Below are positions 52,584 to 62,223 of a stretch of 64,000 bases of DNA, piece after piece. The notes below the pieces were generated by a model, which made no database searches, had not been told where the DNA came from, and saw only the letters and a program-made list of their open reading frames with translations. The position numbers and the translations under genes are program-made. Positions within the stretch are counted from its first letter, which is position 1; each line of letters opens with the position of its first letter. The stretch is from Hemileia vastatrix (taxonomy: Eukaryota > Basidiomycota > Pucciniomycetes > Pucciniales > Zaghouaniaceae), in contig JASXTE010000011.1 in assembly GCA_030280995.1 (NCBI GenBank), positions 23,677,317 to 23,741,316 on the forward strand, given 5' to 3'.

Positions 52584-55460
52584 ATGGCTTCTGGTTCTGC
52601 TATTCCCGTGGTGACTGTCAGTGGGGGGGATGGTCCTCCTTCTGTGATGGTTAGGGAGTGTGTGAGAATTAAAACTTGGGATGGTACCAAGTTTACTGGG
52701 GAGGATGTCAAGTGGTCTCTAGAGAAGTATTTAACTGCTTCTGGAGTGGATGGTTCTTCCTACCTGGACATGGTGAAGCAGATTATCTTCTTCATTGGTG
52801 ATAGGTCAGTGGAGAAGGAGAGTGTGGCCATGTCTGGCTACAAAAAGAGGGATTGGAAATTGTTGTGTAGGGAAATGGTGGATAGATGGGGGGTCAGGTT
52901 CACTATGGTGGATCTGAACAAGGTTGTCAGTGAATGGCAATATTATGGTGGTGTAGGTAACTTACATAGTTACAGGAAGTTTCTGCTGAAGTTTGATCCT
53001 GTGGTGGAATATTTGGTGGAAGTGGAGGAGCTGGCACATGAAAATGCTGCCAAGGATGTTTTTTGGTCTGCCCTGGCTAGAGATGTCAGGATGGATGTGT
53101 TGAAGGAGTTGTCAAGAAAGGAATTGATGAAAACTCTTTCTAATGGGGATCAGAAGTTGCCGGCCTTGGATAAGGTAAAGGAGGCTGTTGAGGCCCATTT
53201 GAAATTATTGGCTGTGGACACCTATCAGGAGGGGTGTGCCAATTATGTCAGCAAAGTCAGTGAGGCTTTGGCTGAAGAGGAAGTTAGAGAGAAGAAGGAG
53301 GAGAAAAATTTGGTGCAGGTTCCCAAACAGGAGAGGGACCCAATGGTGGAGCAGTTGGCTGATCTTACAAAACAGCTGCACATTTTTGTTCAGGAGGCCA
53401 AGAAGGTTAATAAGGCACCTTCTCAGCCTAGGGATTTTGAAAGGAAGGCTGGTTGGAGTGATCCTTGGGTTTGCTCTTATTGCAGTAGGAGGGGGCACAG
53501 GTCCAATGATTGTTGGGCACTAAACAGAGAGGTGTCTGAAGGAAAATTGGAGTTTGATGGCAGGGTTTTTAAGTTCCCTGACAGTTCTTTTGTGAAGCCC
53601 AGTGAGGGGAAGGCTCCTGTGGATTTGGTCAGGAGAAGGGGTGGTCTCAATCAAAGGAGGCCAAGGTTTGAGGAGATTCCTGATCAGGGGAAGTCTTCTG
53701 TTAAGGTAGATGAGGACGTCAAGGGAAAGGGGAAGGAGGTCAATAAGGTCTCGTTTTCTACTTCTTTTGGTGGTTTGGAGTTGTATTCTTGTGGTGGACA
53801 GTCAAGTGGTGAATTCTTAGCTGGTGTTTATGATGTGGAAGCAGGAAAGGTGGGAAGGCCTAAGAGCAGCTCTCAGGCCCAACCAAAGCCAAATGCTTTA
53901 AAGGGGGATCCTAAGCTGAGTGCAGCTAGGAAGAGGTACCGCAAAGAGGAGCTGTACAAGATGCAGAAGGGTATGGCTGATATGGGCCCCCCTAGTTTTG
54001 GTGCATTGGATCTGAATGGTGATCCAATGCCAATGGAGGTGGATTCTGGCTCTGAGGAGGATGTCCCTTTGGCTTCATTGCCAAAGACTGTTGGAGTCAG
54101 AGGTTCTGGCGAGGGATCTGGTTTGGTTCCTGTTAATGGTAAATCTGTTGGTGGTGCTGGTCCTCAAGAAGCTTCTAGGACCAAGGTGGTGAAGCAAAGA
54201 GCTCACTTTGAGAGGCCAATAGTGTCTGTTCAAGTTAATGTCATGGAATCTGTCCTGGAAAGAATGAATCAGGGTCAGGTCTCCCTATCTTATGGGGAAT
54301 TGTATGCTATCAGTCCAGGGTTGGCTGATAGGCAGAAGAAGTTGTTCACCAGGAGAAGAGTTTCTTCTGGTGAGGTAGAATACATTTGTGATTCTGCTGA
54401 AAAGCTTGGCCAGGGGTTGGAAACTCATTTTTCTGCTCCTCTGGGATATGTCAATGTCACCCTGAATGGAAGGGTGGCAAGGGCATTGGTGGATTCAAGT
54501 TCTCAGATAAACCTGATTTCTTTGTTTGAGGCAACTTATATGGGCCTCCCCATCAAAACTGGTATTGGTGGTAATCTGAGATGGATCGGTGGCCATGTCA
54601 CTGAATTGGTTGGAACTTCAGAGTTTGTGAAGTTAGATGTTGGAGGAGCCTCAGGGAAGGTTCATTTTTACATTGCTAAAGGTAATGTAAAAGTAGTTTT
54701 GGGTGGGCCATTCTTAATGGATTTTCAGGCAAGAATTGGTTATCAATTTGATTTGGGAATCAGTTTGGAGTTGACTGGTGAAGATGATAGGAGACTTCAC
54801 ATGAGGTTGTCATCCCCTGGAGAGGATGGTTGGGAGACCAGGCCTGGTTTATCTTCAATGTGCCAGTGCATGGACTGTTGCAGTAGAAGGAAGGAAGTGG
54901 GTGCTGCCTCTGGTTTTTTTGGAGTGCGGCTCAGGCTCTATAGAGAGTCTGTCTTTTTTAGAGTAATAAGGGCTGATCACCCTAGTGCTACAACCTCTCC
55001 CCATGATGCAGGGATTTCAGGTTGTAGTAGGTCAGCTCCCTTGGAGATATACCAAGTGGATTTTCAACTTTCTCTTTTTAATGTTTCTCTTCTCTGCAAG
55101 TATTCATCAAGTTTTTTATCAAGTCTCTGTTCTCTCTCAAGATTCCTAATTATTTTTAATTCAAGTTCAAGGAAGAAGATTGGTTATATATCTTTATTGA
55201 AAGATATGCGGAAAAGTTTTGGGGCGGTGAGATTGGGGTCTAAAAGCAAGTCCTCCCAATTGTGCACCGCTAGGGTTTCTTCTGCACCTTTCAAAAACAT
55301 TACCTGGGCCACACCTGTGAGCATTGTGGAAACCCCTGGTTATTTTTGTAAGTCAGAAGAAAACTCAAGAAAAGAAGATAAAAATTTCAAGATAATTCAA
55401 GAAAATCAAGAAAAAAATCTGAAGAGAATGAAGAAAGAAGATGCAAAATATTTTTGTTAA
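52584..55460 (+). CDS. Gag-protease of B3
   Basis: The first ATG of the frame is at 52584 (958 codons); sequence before it lacks an ATG. The N-terminal Gag is helical (VKQIIFFIGDR, VVSEWQYYGG). A charged coiled region (EVREKKEEKNLVQVPKQERD) precedes a CCHC knuckle C-x2-C-x4-H-x4-C (CSYCSRRGHRSNDC, near residue 297). An aspartic protease-like domain begins ALVDSSSQINLIS (near residue 637); the usual Gly after DS is Ser, so activity is doubtful. The last 150 residues are a poorly conserved extension in which a segment (KSKSSQLCT.RVSS) begins that is duplicated downstream. The frame stops at 55460; reverse transcriptase lies after the stop. Gag gives the particle and protease cuts the polyprotein. 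Confidence 0.8.
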   Translation: MASGSAIPVVTVSGGDGPPSVMVRECVRIKTWDGTKFTGEDVKWSLEKYLTASGVDGSSYLDMVKQIIFFIGDRSVEKESVAMSGYKKRDWKLLCREMVDRWGVRFTMVDLNKVVSEWQYYGGVGNLHSYRKFLLKFDPVVEYLVEVEELAHENAAKDVFWSALARDVRMDVLKELSRKELMKTLSNGDQKLPALDKVKEAVEAHLKLLAVDTYQEGCANYVSKVSEALAEEEVREKKEEKNLVQVPKQERDPMVEQLADLTKQLHIFVQEAKKVNKAPSQPRDFERKAGWSDPWVCSYCSRRGHRSNDCWALNREVSEGKLEFDGRVFKFPDSSFVKPSEGKAPVDLVRRRGGLNQRRPRFEEIPDQGKSSVKVDEDVKGKGKEVNKVSFSTSFGGLELYSCGGQSSGEFLAGVYDVEAGKVGRPKSSSQAQPKPNALKGDPKLSAARKRYRKEELYKMQKGMADMGPPSFGALDLNGDPMPMEVDSGSEEDVPLASLPKTVGVRGSGEGSGLVPVNGKSVGGAGPQEASRTKVVKQRAHFERPIVSVQVNVMESVLERMNQGQVSLSYGELYAISPGLADRQKKLFTRRRVSSGEVEYICDSAEKLGQGLETHFSAPLGYVNVTLNGRVARALVDSSSQINLISLFEATYMGLPIKTGIGGNLRWIGGHVTELVGTSEFVKLDVGGASGKVHFYIAKGNVKVVLGGPFLMDFQARIGYQFDLGISLELTGEDDRRLHMRLSSPGEDGWETRPGLSSMCQCMDCCSRRKEVGAASGFFGVRLRLYRESVFFRVIRADHPSATTSPHDAGISGCSRSAPLEIYQVDFQLSLFNVSLLCKYSSSFLSSLCSLSRFLIIFNSSSRKKIGYISLLKDMRKSFGAVRLGSKSKSSQLCTARVSSAPFKNITWATPVSIVETPGYFCKSEENSRKEDKNFKIIQENQEKNLKRMKKEDAKYFC

Positions 55461-58400
55461 GATCTTCAAGATCAATCTTTGGGCCTCCAGCATGAGGTTA
55501 AACCGCAGAAAATTTTGAAGAGAGAAGATCATCAAAATCTATTTTTGGGCCTCCAGCATGAGGATAAATTGCATAATTTTAGAAGATGTGATTCAGAAGA
55601 TGAATCAAGATTTGAAGATTTGGAAGTTGGAAGTGAGGATGAAGATGTGGAATCGCAGAAAAGTTTTGAAGTGGTGAGATTGGGGTGTAAAAGTAAGTCC
55701 TCCCAATTGTGCACCACTAGGGTCTCTTCTACACATTTCAAAAACATTACCTTGGCCACACATGTGAGCAATGGGGAAACCCTTGGTTTTTGTTCCAGGT
55801 CTGGTGGTGAAGATTTCCTGAAGATCCCTCAAGTTGAAGGTGGAGTGGCAAAGTATAAGAAGGTAGCGCAGAAGATTAGGCCTGTCAATGAGCCTATGCC
55901 TGTGGGTTTGAATCCGCCCTTGAACAGACCTCCTTTGTCAAGAGAACCTTACTGTACTTCTTTGGTGAAGAATCCTCCAGAATTTGTAGATACGGCTAGG
56001 GTGACTGTGGAAAGATTGAAAGTTATTAATTTTGGTCCTGATGGGTGATTTCTGAGGAAGAAAATAAGTTGTTGTTGCACGTTATTGTGCTAAGGGAAAA
56101 GGCTGTGGCGTTTGTTGAGGAGGAAAATGGTGTATTGAAGCAATCTTATGGGGAACCTTACTTGATTCCTGTGGTTTTCCATGAACCTTGGCAAATAAAA
56201 CCTATTTCAATTCCAGCCGCTATTAGAGGAGATTTTATGTAGATTGTTAGGGAAAGAGTCAGGACTGGGTTATATGAACAATCAACATCCAGTTACTCAA
56301 GTCCAGTGTTCTGTGTAAAGAAGCAGAATGGAAAGTTGCGGGTGGTTCATCATCTTAGAGCCTTGAATAGAGTCACTATCAAGTACGCTGGTATGCCACC
56401 AAGTGCAGAGGATTTTGTTGAAGCTTTTGCTGGAAGGGTGTGTTATAGTTTTGGTGATATTATGGGTGGTTATGATGAGAGGGAACTCCATAAAGATTCA
56501 AGGTCTCTCACAACTTTTGATACTCCTTTGGGAAGATTTCAGCTCACTAGGTTGCCTCAAGGAGCAACTAATTCAGTGGCAGTTTATCAAGCACAGATGG
56601 CTTGGATTTTTCAGGATGAGGTTCCTACTCATGCTGGTATTTTTATTGATGATGGTGGAATTAAAGGACCATCCACTGATTATGGTAATGAGGTGTTAGC
56701 AGAGAACCCTGGCATAAGGAGGTTTGTGTGGGATTATGCAATAACTCTAGAGAGAGTGTTGTTCAGGATTGAAGAGGCTGGTTTGACCATTTCAGGGTCA
56801 AAATTCTGTTGTTGTGTTCCTGCTTTGGAAATTATGTGTCATGTGGTATGTAAAGAGGGAAGGATTATGGAGAAGAAGAAGATCAATAAAATTCAGTCAT
56901 GGCCAAGGCCTAAAAATAAAACTACTGAAGTCAGGGGATTTTTGGGTGTATGTGTATATGTCAGGATTTTTATAAAGTATTTTCTTTGTTGGCTTCACCT
57001 TTAAGGAAATTGACCAGAAAAAATGCAGATTGGGAATGGACTGAAGAGTGTGAAGAGGCTTTTCAGAAGTTGAAAAAGGTTGTTGGTGAAGATATTGTTC
57101 TTCACATGTTGGATTATGGTGTTGGTGCTGGAAAAATTTATCTGGCAGTGGACTCAAGTTATATTGCTGCTGGTGCTGTTTTGTCTCAGGAGGATAAGAC
57201 TGGGAGGGTCAGGCCAGTAAGATATTAGTCTGTGGTTTTTAATGAGGTGGAATCAAGGTATTCTCAACCTAAGTTGGAATTGTGTTGTGTAGCTAAAATT
57301 TTAAAGAAGCTGCAGACGGTTTTGTGGGGGCAGCATTTTGAGCTGCAGGTGGATGCAAAATCTTTGGTTCAGATGATCAATACGCCTAGTCTTCCAAGTG
57401 CTCTAATGACTAGGTGGGTGGCATTTATTCAAAAATTTTCTTTTGACCTGGTACACATACCAGGTTAAACTTTTACTATTCCTGATGGATTATCAAGGAG
57501 GCCACCTACAGATGAGGATTCTGATTCTGAAGAGTTTGAAAAAGATGTTCAAGTGATTAGGGCCAGCACAAAGAGTGCTGAAGATTTTTCTGTCCTCCCC
57601 CATGAGGCTAAACTGGATGATTGTTCTGACCTCCTCCAAGAGGCTAAACTGGCTGGATCTGATCTTGATTCTGGTGATCAGGAAGTTTTTGTTGATGAAG
57701 ATGGAGTTGTTTTTTGGGACAGCTCAAAATTTGAAAAGGGTGTTTTTGATAGTGAACTGGATTCTCACAAGGTTCAATGGAAAGAGAAGGACGTGCCATA
57801 ATTTAAGGATTGGTGTCCTGGTTGGGCTGACCGATTGGCTAATGTTCACACTGGTGATTTTGATGACAGAGTTGTACCCTTGGATGTTGTTCTTTTGGAT
57901 TTTGAAGATGAGACCTGGGGTCAGTCTGGGTTTTATTTTAGTTTGGTGGAATATCTGTTGACCTTGGAGAGGCCAGATAGTTGTGATGATGATACTTGGT
58001 TAGCAATCAAGAAGAAGAGTCCTGGATTTTATGTGTCAGGAAGGCGGTTGATGAGGAGGAGACATCCAAATCCTCAAGTGGTGGTGACTCAGAAGAAGGG
58101 TCAAGAATTGGTTATGAAGTCTTTGCATGAAGACCTTGGTCATAGAGGCTTTGTGGAGACTTATAGAAGAGTAGCAGACAGATTTTGGTGGCCAGGTATG
58201 AAGTTTCCTGTGCAGGGTTGGGTTCAATATTGTGAAGAATGTCAAAGAAGAAGTCACTTGAAACCTAAAGAGGTGGGCTGTGCTACTGGTGAATCAACTG
58301 TTTTTGGAAGGGTCAGTCTGGATGCTGTCTATATTAAAGAGGGCAGGTATAAATACTTGATTGTTGCTAGGGATGATTTGTCTGGTTGGGTTGAGGCAGT

Positions 58401-59187
58401 GCCTCTGGTTAATTTGACTGTTAAGAATGTGGCAGAGTTTTTAAAGAAGGAGTGGATTTTTAGGTATGGGTTGATGAAGTTGGTGACTGTTGATGGCAGG
58501 CCAGAGTTTGGTGCCAAATTTAAAGAAGCTGTGGCTAGTGTTGGCTCTAAAGTTAGAGTGGCTACACTGTATTATCCTGAAGCTGAAGGTATGGTTGAAA
58601 GAGGCCATCAAGTTATCAAGAATGCTTTGGTAAAGATGTGTGGAGATAGTGCTGAAAAGTGGAGGCATTATTTACCCTTGGTGGTTTTTGCTGATAGGTT
58701 CACTGTGAAGAGGATAACTGGCTATTCTACTTATGAGTTAATGTTTGGTGAAAAAGCCATTCTACCAGTGGAATTAGAAGCTGTCTCTTATCTTGGAATT
58801 GATTGGGATGATGTGCACTCAACAGAAGAATTGCTCTGTGCCAGGATGCAACAGTTGGAATGTAGAGAAGAATGTCAAGAGAAGGCATACTCTAGAATGA
58901 TGAAGATTAGGAATCAATCAGTCAGGTACTGGGACAAGAAGTTGGCTCATAGACTTAGGAATCCCTTGAAACCTGGTTGTTTGGTTTTGGTGTATAATAG
59001 AAGTTTGGAGAGTTAGTGGGGGAAAATGTTTGCTGACAGATGGAATGGACCTTACAGAGTCAGATCTCAGGTGTCCGGAGGTTCTTATGTTTTGGAAGAG
59101 TTGAATGGTGCATTCTTGAAAAAGAGGGTGGCTGCAGACCAAGTGAAGAGGTTTTATCCCAGAGGCACTAGGCATGAAGAAGATTGA
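55461..59187 (+). pseudogene. Pol of B3: reverse transcriptase, RNase H, integrase (stops)
   Basis: Parts in order: linker with a second copy of the KSKSSQLCT segment (about 55690) and repeated GLQHE(V/D)K motifs; reverse transcriptase (NGKLRVVHHLRALNRVTI at 56327, LPQGATNSVAVYQAQ, active site FIDDGG at 56640); RNase H (LAVDSSYIAAGAVLSQ at 57143, SQPKLEL, LQVDAKSLVQM); acidic linker; integrase zinc site (HEDLGHRGF...CEECQRR, 58130-58250), VSLDAVY (58314), VTVDGRPEF (58484), EGMVERGHQ (58587); C-terminal tail to ATRHEED-type end at 59187. Stops fall at 56046, 56240, 57002, 57226, 57466, 57799 and 59014. No chromodomain is seen. Both B2 and B3 have Phe instead of Tyr in the YxDD motif. Confidence 0.88.
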
Positions 59188-60451
59188 CTCTGCAATGAGG
59201 ATAAACTACGGACCATTCTTCAATCTTGTTTTTTTTGTGGTGATGCTATGCATCTGTTTGTTGGAAACTTTTTTTAGAGGATACCCATGGGTGGGGCCTC
59301 TAGATTTTGTCTTGGCAAGTGTGGGGGTGATGGATGGGCTGGCTGCTCTATCAACAGTTACCCCAGATTGTCTGTTTCCAAGCCTTTCTCTTAATTTGGT
59401 TGAACCCTAGTATTGGTTTCTTTTCACAGGTTTTAGTCCTCTATGACTTTAAACTGGTAATTCCTTTGGTTTTCAAGTGCCGGACTCTTCACTCTTATTG
59501 GTTTTGGTTTTTTTGTGTCGGACGTTGTGTTTTTGTTAGAAGGTACCCAGGGGGGGCTTCTAGATTTTATTTTGGCAAGTGTGGGGGTAACTGATGAGCT
59601 GGCTGCTCTGTAGAACAGTTACCCCAAAATGTCTGTTTCAAGTCTTTGTTTTTCCTAGTTGAATTCTAGTTCTGTTGTTTATTATTCAGGTTTCAAGTCC
59701 ACTATGACTTTAAACTGGTTTGGGACTGGCTTCTTTATCTTTGGTTCTTTTAGATTGGTGGTGGATCACTGATGGTCTCCCATTATTTTTACTTATTGGA
59801 GGGAGCCCACCCAGTGATCATTTCTATGGATCGGACTTTCCCTTATTGGACCATCTATGGAGCTGGACTGTCTTTGATTTTGCAGTTATGTTTTTTTTTT
59901 GCTAGATAGAAGTTTTAGATTATTTTCTTTTTTCTCTTTTTTTCTTTTAATTTTTTTATGGGGGTTGTTTAAAATTATAAAATAAAAAAAATATATAGGG
60001 TGTTACCACATCAGGGTCACCTGGATGTGGGCAAGCATTGGTGGGGAAAGGCTCATCATTTGGCCAGGCAATGCTATTTTATTTTTATTTATTATTTATT
60101 TCATGTGTTTCTGTGTTTCATTATTTTTTATTTTTATTATCTTCTGAATTTCTAAATTTTTGAATTTGGTTTTCTGTTAACCATTTAAACAAATTAATTT
60201 TGTATCCACATCAAGGTGCAGTTGGATGTGGGTAAGGTATCAGTGGATCAGCTCATCAATTGGCTGGGCGATACCATTTGTATTATATTTTATATTTTAT
60301 TTTATTTCATTTATGTTATTTCATTTCATTTTATTTATTAATTTTTTATTTTAGTATATTAGTAGAAATCACAAAAAAAAAAAAAAAATCTGAAATTATT
60401 TTTATTAATTGTTTTATATTATTATTATTTTTCTAATCTTTTTGCAGGAGC
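59188..60451 (+). other. B3 noncoding region between pol and antisense gene b
   Basis: No gene. It holds two pairs of direct repeats: GGCAAGTGTGGGGGT...GCTGGCTGCT...GTTACCCC at about 59275-59430 and 59537-59690, and CACATCA.GGT...GGATGTGGG...GCTCATCA at 60007-60073 and 60207-60275. Two 22-nt motif copies (59434, 59697) and long T/A runs follow. It lies between the convergent ends of pol and the antisense gene. Confidence 0.7.
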
Positions 60452-62021
60452 TCATTGTCTGGATGATGAAGCTTCTGGAGGCTGGTCCGGATTGTGATGA
60501 CGTTTTTGTTTTTTGTTGGGATTGTGGGAAGCACTGTGTTCTTTGAAGTGCATCCTGCTGGAGAGATTATAGCAATTGTAATGGTCAGGAATTGGATTAG
60601 AGGAAAGTTCAGAGGAGGAAGAAGAAGAGGCAGGAATGGAGTGCTGGAGGGTGTGTTTAATGATCCTAGACATTTTCCAGTGGTCGTCCAGTAGGCACTT
60701 TATCAGGGATTTTTCAAAGTCATTCAAAGGTCCATGGAGGGCAAAGGCTTTTAGCATGTTGGAACACATGGTGCTTAGGTGTTTCTTCATGTCTCCATAA
60801 TCCAGGGTCAAGGAAGTTTCAAGAGGTTGGCCAACTCCAATAATAGATTCAGGAGGAGGGGTGCCAACTAGAAAAGAAGAACTGGATCAGTAATTATTTT
60901 TGTTCAAGAAATGGAATAATTAATTTGGTACTTACAGATTGGAAGCTCATCAAATCTGTAACCAGCTGGGATTTGGATCTCTGACGATTTTGTAATGGTT
61001 ATAGTGGGTGGATCAACTAGGGAAAGATATGGATTCTCATGGTCTTCCTCTGAAGGATCCTGAGAAGGTGAACTGGGATGCTGATGTTCCTGGGGTTAGT
61101 TGGAGCATTGGGATTGTTGTTGTTGTTGTGGTTGTTATTTCTGTTGGATTCAGCTGGAGGAGGTGCTGGTGATGGAGTACCAGGGTTGTTAAAAGATGGA
61201 GCAGGAGAGGGGGATTTGGAAGCAGACTGCTCTCTTCTGGATGGATAATTTGAAGAGATGGAACTGTCAGAAGAGTAGTTGGCTGACAGAGGAGAGGTGT
61301 AGTTTCTTTGTCTTAGTTGGGGACGAAGTTGTTGTTGTGGAGCAATGTGTGGTGTTCTGGTTTCTTCTTGGGATTCTCTGGCAGGTCTCTTGGAAATCTG
61401 GGAAATTTTGGTGCTTTTGGACTTTGGAAGGGTGGATTTCATTGCTCTGTGAGCAGTAGGAGGTAGTTGGCTTTAGTTGTTGTTGTTTTCTTGATGAATT
61501 TGGCTGTTTTCTGGCCGTTTTTGGAGTTTTTGGCCCTGATTTTCACTGTTTGGTGAGGCGGGCGGGCTGCCCAACGTCGGCCGGGCCGTCTGGACGCGGT
61601 CTAGAAGCCTGGGAGTTGATCTTGAAGCTTTTGGAGCTAATTTGGCGGAGATAAAAGCAGTTTCTTGGGAAGCTAAGGCTGGTCTTTTGGGAAGAGTGCG
61701 GGAAGCTGAGCTTCTAGATCTTCTGGAAGGAGAAGAGGATAGAGAGGAAGAGGAAGGACCAAGCTCTGGGGATCTGGTAGGGGATCTGGAGATGTATTTG
61801 TGAGAAGGAGAAGGCAGAGGAAAAGGGTAGTTGGCGTCTCTGTCACATCTTTTCCGTTTGAAATAGCAAGAGTCACAAGCCCTGTTGTAGAATTTTGATT
61901 CAGGATTTGGGAGAGTGAATGTGCAAGGTCTGCACATGTGGATGCACTGTTTTCAGGCATAGTCCTTGGGAGCAGTGAAGCAAGGGAGAGTAGAAGGGTT
62001 AATATCAGGAGATCCAGCCAT
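60452..62021 (-). pseudogene. Antisense gene b of B3 (broken)
   Basis: ATG at 62021; TGA at about 61959; C-x3-C-x2-C and C-x2-C-x6-C clusters (CIHMCRPC, ACDSCYFKRKRCDRD); Ser/Pro/Arg-rich region; SENQ.QKLQK...ENSQI stretch; TAA near 61475; PRPQLRQ..YTSPLSA and PSFNNPGTPSPAPPP; one-base deletion near 61105 relative to B1; exon 1 ends at 60936. The intron (60935-60868, 68 nt; GTAAGT donor, TTTTCTAG acceptor) is intact here, unlike B1. Exon 2 (60867-60452) encodes GTPPPES, LDYGDMKKHLSTMCSNML, FEKSLIKCLLDDHW and a Ser/His/Lys-rich end. Its lesions are at different places from those of B1. Confidence 0.7.
60868..60935 (-). other. Predicted 68-nt intron in antisense gene b
   Basis: GTAAGTAC...CTTTTCTAG on the - strand, with AATTACTGATC as a possible branch region. 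Removing it, and allowing for the one-base deletion upstream, joins DELPI to FGTPPPES in one frame. Confidence 0.65.
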
Positions 62022-62223
62022 GATCTGTGGTTAGAAAAGATGATGAGAAGGGATAGGAGGAGATTTTTGTAAGTGATGGGTAGATGATGAAGTGAAGGTG
62101 GAAGTTCAGCAGGTTGGCTGTAGAGGTGTGCTGCATGAAATTGGCTGCATCCATTTTATGCAAAATTCTGTCAGTCCATCAAGACTCTAAACTGAAAAAG
62201 CTATGTTATCAAGTTAGTCCATC

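Larger units (their letters stand above)
51399..62223 (+). mobile_element. Ty3-type element B3, 5' part to antisense gene b, 3' end missing
   Basis: 5' LTR (51399-52492), tRNA-Lys-type primer-binding site, gag-protease, pol, noncoding repeats and antisense gene b. It breaks off at 62223, at a point equal to about 1660 of B1. Antisense gene a, most of the 22-nt motif cluster and the 3' LTR are therefore missing, and satellite follows. Confidence 0.88.
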
